NCBI RefSeq assembly: GCF_019925205.1
Contig: NC_083562.1
Location: 2,976,001 to 3,040,000 of the forward strand
Length of the DNA stretch: 64,000 nucleotides
DNA from: Metopolophium dirhodum
Taxonomy: Eukaryota; Arthropoda; Insecta; Hemiptera; Aphididae
Direction: 5' to 3'
The notes beneath the pieces were generated by a model. It ran no database searches, was not told where the DNA came from, and saw only the letters and a list, made by a program, of their open reading frames with translations. Each line of letters begins with the position of its first letter. The stretch's first letter is position 1. Shown here piece after piece: positions 58,961 through 64,000 of this stretch. Both the position numbers and the translations under genes were made by a program.

Positions 58961-61097
58961 CCCCCGTCGCCACCGTCTTATATATGTGTCTTCATCTGGG
59001 GTGGGAGGGGGGGGACTACACCTACATTGTACATCGCAAAGACCATATAGATTCTGCAAAGACCATAATATAATGTTGCGTTCTATGAAAAAATACGTAC
59101 CATAATGATACGCATCGTTATACACTTATAAGTTATATATTGTACATTTGCGCATAGTAAAAAACGATGTAATTATCGCAATGTATGATATAATTAAGTA
59201 TGAAATAACAATTTGTGATGTTCAAGTTCATAAATAAATAATATTATACCGTTTCGGGCGTTATTCGCGACGGATAAACTCAAACAATATAGCCTGTGAT
59301 ATAATTGAAGAGAAAATATGTCATTACATGTCTAAATATGAAAGAAAAAAAAACAGGTCGTCATTAAAAAAAATATATACAAAATTATTATTTATTGATA
59401 AATCGGTCAATTTAACGGCGGCGACAATAAAAATTAATTGATGATCACCGGGCTTATAATAGAATAGAATGCTCACGGCCGTACTGGTGGTCAACAGTCG
59501 CGTTGTCCGAAACATTCCACGTTTCAGACTGCATAGGTATTTACGCGAATTTATAATACAACATAGAGACGAGCGGCGGTAATCGCGACGGCCGAGTTTT
59601 TACTTCTTCAGATTTATTTTAATCTTTTTATATAAAATATATATATATGTATATGAGGTTTAGATACGACTCGCGTAGTACGTAGTGCATAATGCTACCT
59701 CATAATATACTTCAGAACCTTTGAATATAATAATATGTACGTTGGTGTATGTCACATAATATTGTTATATAATATGGATAGTACCCGTTTATGCCGGCTA
59801 CTTGTCGAGGGCGAATAAATCACTCGAACGAATGTGTGTGATGTCAGTGATTTCGACTGACTGATGGCGAGTAGACTAATGAGAAAATAGAGAATCTTTA
59901 GATAATATTATATTATTATAATATAGTAATCACGGTAACTTCTCAACATATATACACGATGCTTTATAGAGAAATACAAATCATCGATTAAGTACATATT
60001 TTATATAAATATGACTCAACCTAGTTCGTTTTGAACGCGGGGGCTTCCCGATAAGTATGTCCCCCGTACTACTACGTGTATATTATTATAATATATGCGG
60101 CACATTATATTAATATGTCATGATTTAAACGTCTTTTTATTTACAAATTTTATCCACCGCTTTGCTATATATAGGTGACTGATATTATTACTGCTGTTTT
60201 TTTGTTAACATATTCACTCGCGGTAATGTAATACAACATGTTGTTACTTACACCTACGCGCGAACGATACACATTGTAATATTCGCATTAATTACACGTC
60301 GCATAGCCAGTCACGGCTGTATGTATGTATATGTGTACACGCGAACCAGTTGTCAAAATAATAATAATAATGTCATCATCTCATAACCGCGGTCGTATGA
60401 CGAACGGAGACGCGAACAGTATAACGCGCTGTGCACACACACACACGCACACAATATTACCTGTCGTTGTTTGCTTGACATCGATTTATCGGTCTCGAAC
60501 AGCGGGAAAGGGGGAGGGGGGGGGGGGGTTTAAAAAATGGTAAACACCTCGTTTCACAATTTAAAATTCGCAAACACACGCGTGTATAATTGCCCGACGT
60601 ACGCGCGTGTATATACCTATCCTATACTCACTATATATAGCCATGTGTGTATGTATATAATTAACACGTTTATGTATAAATATAATAATATTAAAATGTA
60701 CGCCGCTGCACCGGCACCACGAAACGCGGTACACAATTGTAGCGCTGTTCTGGCAATTTTTTTTTGTTTGACGATGTTTCGGGTTTTACATATTTTTCAA
60801 TGACACGTTTATTGTCGTGTCGCATACGCCGCCGCGGGTATATATTATCACCGACCCGACCGTGTTACTCTACGCGCCGCGGGAACTGCGGCGGGCGCCA
60901 TCGCCGTAATATATTATAAATTTCCAATTAACCGTCGTTGTTCGTGCCGCCGACGACGAAGCTGCGAATAGAAGACGCGTAGCCCATTATTGTATACACA
61001 ATACCGATATTGTTTTACCTCCGCAGCTATTCCGCATCGCGAGAGCGCCGCACGATTGTTCGTCGTCGTCGTCGTCGTCGTCGTAACAACAGCATAA
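58961..61097. other. No supported gene; GC-rich towards the right
   Basis: A 63-codon minus frame at 59,324-59,515 and CpG-rich sequence at 60,820-60,980 were examined. The latter, with a (GTC)n run at 61,058-61,083, looks like the upstream promoter region of the exon at 61,155. Confidence 0.35.
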
Positions 61098-61103
61098 TAT
61101 ATA
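61098..61103 (+). promoter_or_regulatory. Possible TATA element
   Basis: TATATA lies 52 bp before the ATG at 61,155, within CpG-rich sequence. A start site about 25-30 bp downstream would leave a short 5' UTR. Evidence is position and sequence only. Confidence 0.3.
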
Positions 61104-61154
61104 GGATTGTGCACAGTCGTCACCGGGTCGGAAATCGCCAGCGACGCCGCCAAC

Positions 61155-61217
61155 ATGATGGGACATTGGATTTTCGTCCTTTTGTGCTTGTCGTTTGTCG
61201 GACAACTAGTGCTCGGC
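61155..61217 (+). CDS. First coding exon of a secreted/membrane protein (signal peptide)
   Basis: The frame MMGHWIFVLLCLSFVGQLVL-G starts at 61,155 in a good context (GCCAACATGATGG). It is a complete signal peptide: short polar start, a hydrophobic core FVLLCLSFV, and a small-residue end (VLG). It is followed at once by a consensus donor (GGC|GTAAGT at 61,218) in phase 0. Exons consisting mainly of a signal peptide are common in insect secreted proteins and salivary effectors. No later exon was found in the remaining 2.8 kb, so the mature protein and its function are unknown. The exon is too short to show as a long open frame. Confidence 0.6.
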
Positions 61218-61370
61218 GTAAGTAGTCGTCCATGACACCGTGGTACATGCAGCAGTTCATATTATTACTAGTGCAGTCCACTGCAGTGCCTACTTTATAA
61301 CTTATACACACAAGCGTAATAAACTCCAATTGATATATATAGGAACTTCAATTAATAATAACTTGGTGCC

Positions 61371-61544
61371 GTGCTGCAGGGGCGCCCGCGGAAAATCAAC
61401 CCAGTGGGTACAAAATCAAATGTATGTTATACACGGATATTCACATATTTACATTATTGTACACTGATTTTTTTGTTCATTGAAAAAATCCCAGTGGGTG
61501 CAATGGCACCCACGGCCCCACTCTGCGGGCGCCCCAGTTGGTAT
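61371..61544. mobile_element. Possible MITE in the first intron of the secreted-protein gene
   Basis: CTGCAGGGGCGCCCGCGGAA and the inverted ACTCTGCGGGCGCCCCAG bound a ~174-bp segment. Inside, CCCAGTGGGTACAAAATC and CCCAGTGGGTGCAATGGC are direct repeats. The ends resemble hAT-like MITE termini; no target duplication was confirmed. Confidence 0.4.
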
Positions 61545-62665
61545 CGCTATAAGAGACCTGATCGCATCCCAATCTGTTGTGCACTTATTGAAATCGTGGT
61601 TTTAGGCATCTGCAGCCGTTTGAAGATCATATTATTGTATCCGAATATAGTATTATGATATATTATATTCGGAAATTTTGTAAAATGTTAATCGTTACCT
61701 ATATATTATCATTACTATAATATTAGTAATATTTAGTCGAGTGCCTATACTGCACATTGTACTGTTGCATATTATTATTCGGATGGTTTTTAAAAATTAT
61801 AAGATTAATTTAGGTATACATAGGTATTAACATAGGTATCACCTACCTATGGACATCTTAAATTATATGTTAGTATAACCTATATAATATAGGTATCCAT
61901 TCAACAAAATCTAATATACTTTTATAGTTGTACAATTAAACTTTTTTAGTATAGATACATATCATAATGTATACGTCTGAGTGGCGTAACTGGGTAAAAA
62001 TTAGGAGGAGAGCAAAATAATTTATTCACCTAAATCGAAACCATAAACTAATAAATTGTTTGTTTTTACACAAGTCTTAAAACACATTTTATGGCTTTCA
62101 AACAAATTGTATAGATATAGGCATTAGGGTAGCCATTATTGTTCAATAATATTTAGTACACGATAATTCGTTAAAAAACTGCTATAAACCTATAAGTTTG
62201 AAAAAAAATAATGTGATGATAACCCAGTAATCATAATAAATTCATGAAATAATATTATTGAGTTATTTTGTAACCCAGATAATACGATAATGCAAACGTT
62301 GACAAATGGCAATAGGTCAAATATTATTCAACAGGAGCAACGGGAAAATGTTAAATGTGTGTACCTACTTTATAGGAATAATTTGACAAAAAAAAAAATA
62401 TTTTTATCTTATAAAAAATGTTAAATGTATGTTAAAGCGAGGGATAGGACAGCAGTTGCGCCTAAAACAAAATTTGTATTTTAGGGTCAGTTAACCAATA
62501 ATTGCGCTTCTTATTTTTACAGTCGATGTATCAATTTGTGTTTACCTTTTATTTTTATTCTAAGTTTTATTGTTATTAATAACTAAAACAACACTTAAAA
62601 CAATTTAATATAATATAATAATAACAATTTATATAGATTGAAAATAAAAATTAATATAATAGATA
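61545..62665. other. No gene seen
   Basis: AT-rich; a transposon-like terminus AGTGGCGTAACTGGGT lies near 61,980. No exon could be supported. Confidence 0.35.
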
Positions 62666-63442
62666 TGTTAAGGTGAATGACGACATTTGGTGAATGTTGA
62701 CATTCACCGGTGAATGTCACATTCACCGAAATTTCTGGTGAATGTCAATTTCTTCTTAGATGTAGACATTCACTGGTGAATGTTGACATGCACCATCTGT
62801 TTTTGGTGAATGTTAACATGTTGTAAAAAAAGATGAATACCTAGTGATAAAATAATTTTTACAAACCATAAGTTATTTTATTTTATATTATAAAAATTAT
62901 TTGTTGCAACAAGATAAACTGTTATGACATTTTGAGTTACATAAAATGCCTGAGGATCTACAACTACACTTCTTCGATACACACTTTGCCTTACAATTGC
63001 ATTCCATGTACCCCTGTCCACCTGTTTGAGAAATTGAAGTGGAAGCTTCAATCAGAGAGAGATAGGTAGTGGGTACGGGCAGACAGCCAGATACCGTAAC
63101 GTTGAATGCCTAAATGTCTATGATAATATTATATAGATCATTAAACACCGTTCGATTAAATATTGTGTGAACAATATCATATCTATAAACATTTACTATC
63201 TTAACGTATGACACAATAACGTCTATACTCCAATTTTAACTAAAAATGTCTAACATTCACCAAAACTCAATTGTGAATGTCAACACTCACCGATAATCGT
63301 TGCGAATGTTGACATTCACCGGTGACTGTTGGCAAATTTTTAATATTCATTCAAAATGTTGACATTCACCAAAAACAGCAGTGAATGTCAACATTCACCG
63401 GTGAATGTCAACATTCACCAAATGTCGTCATTCACCTTAACA
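62666..63442 (-). mobile_element. Ginger-like DNA transposon with palindromic subterminal arrays
   Basis: The termini are TGTTAAGGTGAATGACGACA and its inverted partner (...CATTCACCTTAACA), flanked by identical GATA (62,662-62,665 and 63,443-63,446). TGT...ACA ends with a 4-bp target duplication fit integrase-type (Ginger-like) DNA transposons. Both ends hold clusters of GGTGAATGT / ACATTCACC half-sites, many paired as GGTGAATGTTGACATTCACC. The element is 777 bp and keeps only a C-terminal piece of its ORF, listed separately. Confidence 0.7.
62897..63110 (-). pseudogene. Cysteine-rich CXC-like C-terminus of the element's transposase
   Basis: A minus-strand frame ends GYMECNCKAKCVSKKCSCRS followed by a C...C.H......CC tail and TAA at 62,897. 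The C.C...C....C.C.......C...CH spacing is a tesmin/CXC-like zinc-binding cluster. I recall similar tails at the C-terminus of integrase-type transposases and their domesticated relatives in animals. Everything upstream of about 67 codons is missing (in-frame TAG near 63,111), so the protein cannot act. Confidence 0.55.
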
Positions 63443-64000
63443 GATATATTAATATCGATAAATTGATTGCTGTGTGACTGGTTAAATATATTTTGTTTTC
63501 GAAAAATAAAAAAATTGTTAATAATAATTGAACTGCTGTCAATATTCTGTAATAATATCGAGACATTAATTATGAAACGTCATTATTTCATTATTATTAA
63601 AGAACTAAAGTATGAATTTGAGACATTTGAGTGATGGACGGTAAAAAGTTTTCATTATAGTTACCTATTAATCGGTCTAATTGGTAGGTACGTTGCACAC
63701 ACTATTATGTATACGGAATAACACAATGATGATAACAGATACTTTTATGTGACCATTATTGACAATATTGTCATTTATTTATAATTCACCCTATAATATG
63801 GCTTGTTGGTATATTTACTAAAATGTTACAATCAAAAAGTGTAGGTACTAATACAAAAAATACCTTGTTAGATTAGCTTGAATCGTATTAGTTTGAACTT
63901 TGAGTATAGTTTGATGTTATAATATTGACCGTTTTCAGCAATTGTTATACCAACCCTGAAAATGACCTAGCGCAATTGGTCTATTGAGCCTAAAGGTTGT
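63443..64000. other. No gene seen
   Basis: AT-rich flank to the window end; only short random frames. Confidence 0.35.

Noticed and set aside
58330..59105. Frames of 98-147 codons on both strands in GC-rich block B
   Set aside because: Not conserved in block A and low-complexity Arg/Ser/Val composition.
59324..59515. 63-codon minus frame as a possible N-terminal IR exon
   Set aside because: No S1-type motif, no clear splice donor in the required phase and a poor signal-peptide profile.

Overview
The window is AT-rich insect DNA, most likely from an aphid (Aphididae). That inference rests on the base composition, the many short TAGGTAGGTACCTACC-type runs, the very large introns, the dense small DNA transposons and the gene families present. 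There is no bacterial operon structure. Coding sequence is a small fraction of the window, and most long open frames are chance or repeat-derived.

The main gene is a minus-strand ionotropic receptor (IR, variant glutamate receptor family). Six exons between about 56.9 kb and 19.1 kb carry the end of ligand-binding lobe S1, M1, the pore loop, M3, lobe S2 and M4, in the correct order. All five splice junctions have matching phase, and introns reach 13 and 17 kb. The 5' exons were not found. Other genes sit inside its introns. The last intron (19.4-32.6 kb) holds a plus-strand five-exon gene (22.1-25.8 kb) for a small acidic protein with a SUMO-interacting motif, with exon 4 present in three copies. 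The 17-kb intron (37.9-54.9 kb) holds a BARD1-like BRCT pseudogene (41.2-42.65 kb) and an intronless gene of 27-residue ankyrin-type repeats (45.2-46.5 kb, minus).

At the left end is an unrecognised intronless ORF (1.79-2.31 kb, plus) followed by a GC-rich block (2.4-3.3 kb). A diverged inverted copy of that block lies at 58.1-58.95 kb. At the right end a CpG-rich promoter region precedes one first coding exon for a secreted or membrane protein (61,155, plus), whose remaining exons I could not find.

The rest is mobile-element debris: hAT transposase remnants (4.2 and 43.0 kb), the 3' tail of a non-LTR retrotransposon (14.5 kb), a decayed integrase gene (49.5-50.1 kb), a Helitron (31.1-32.05 kb), a SINE-like insertion (21.4 kb), pogo-like, hAT-like and other inverted-repeat elements, and a Ginger-like element (62.67-63.44 kb) with palindromic subterminal arrays and a cysteine-rich CXC-type ORF remnant. 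Several recent local duplications are visible (28.8-29.55 kb, 32.8-33.9 kb, 51.9-52.16 kb). Gene models come from reading splice sites and motifs by eye; no database search was possible.
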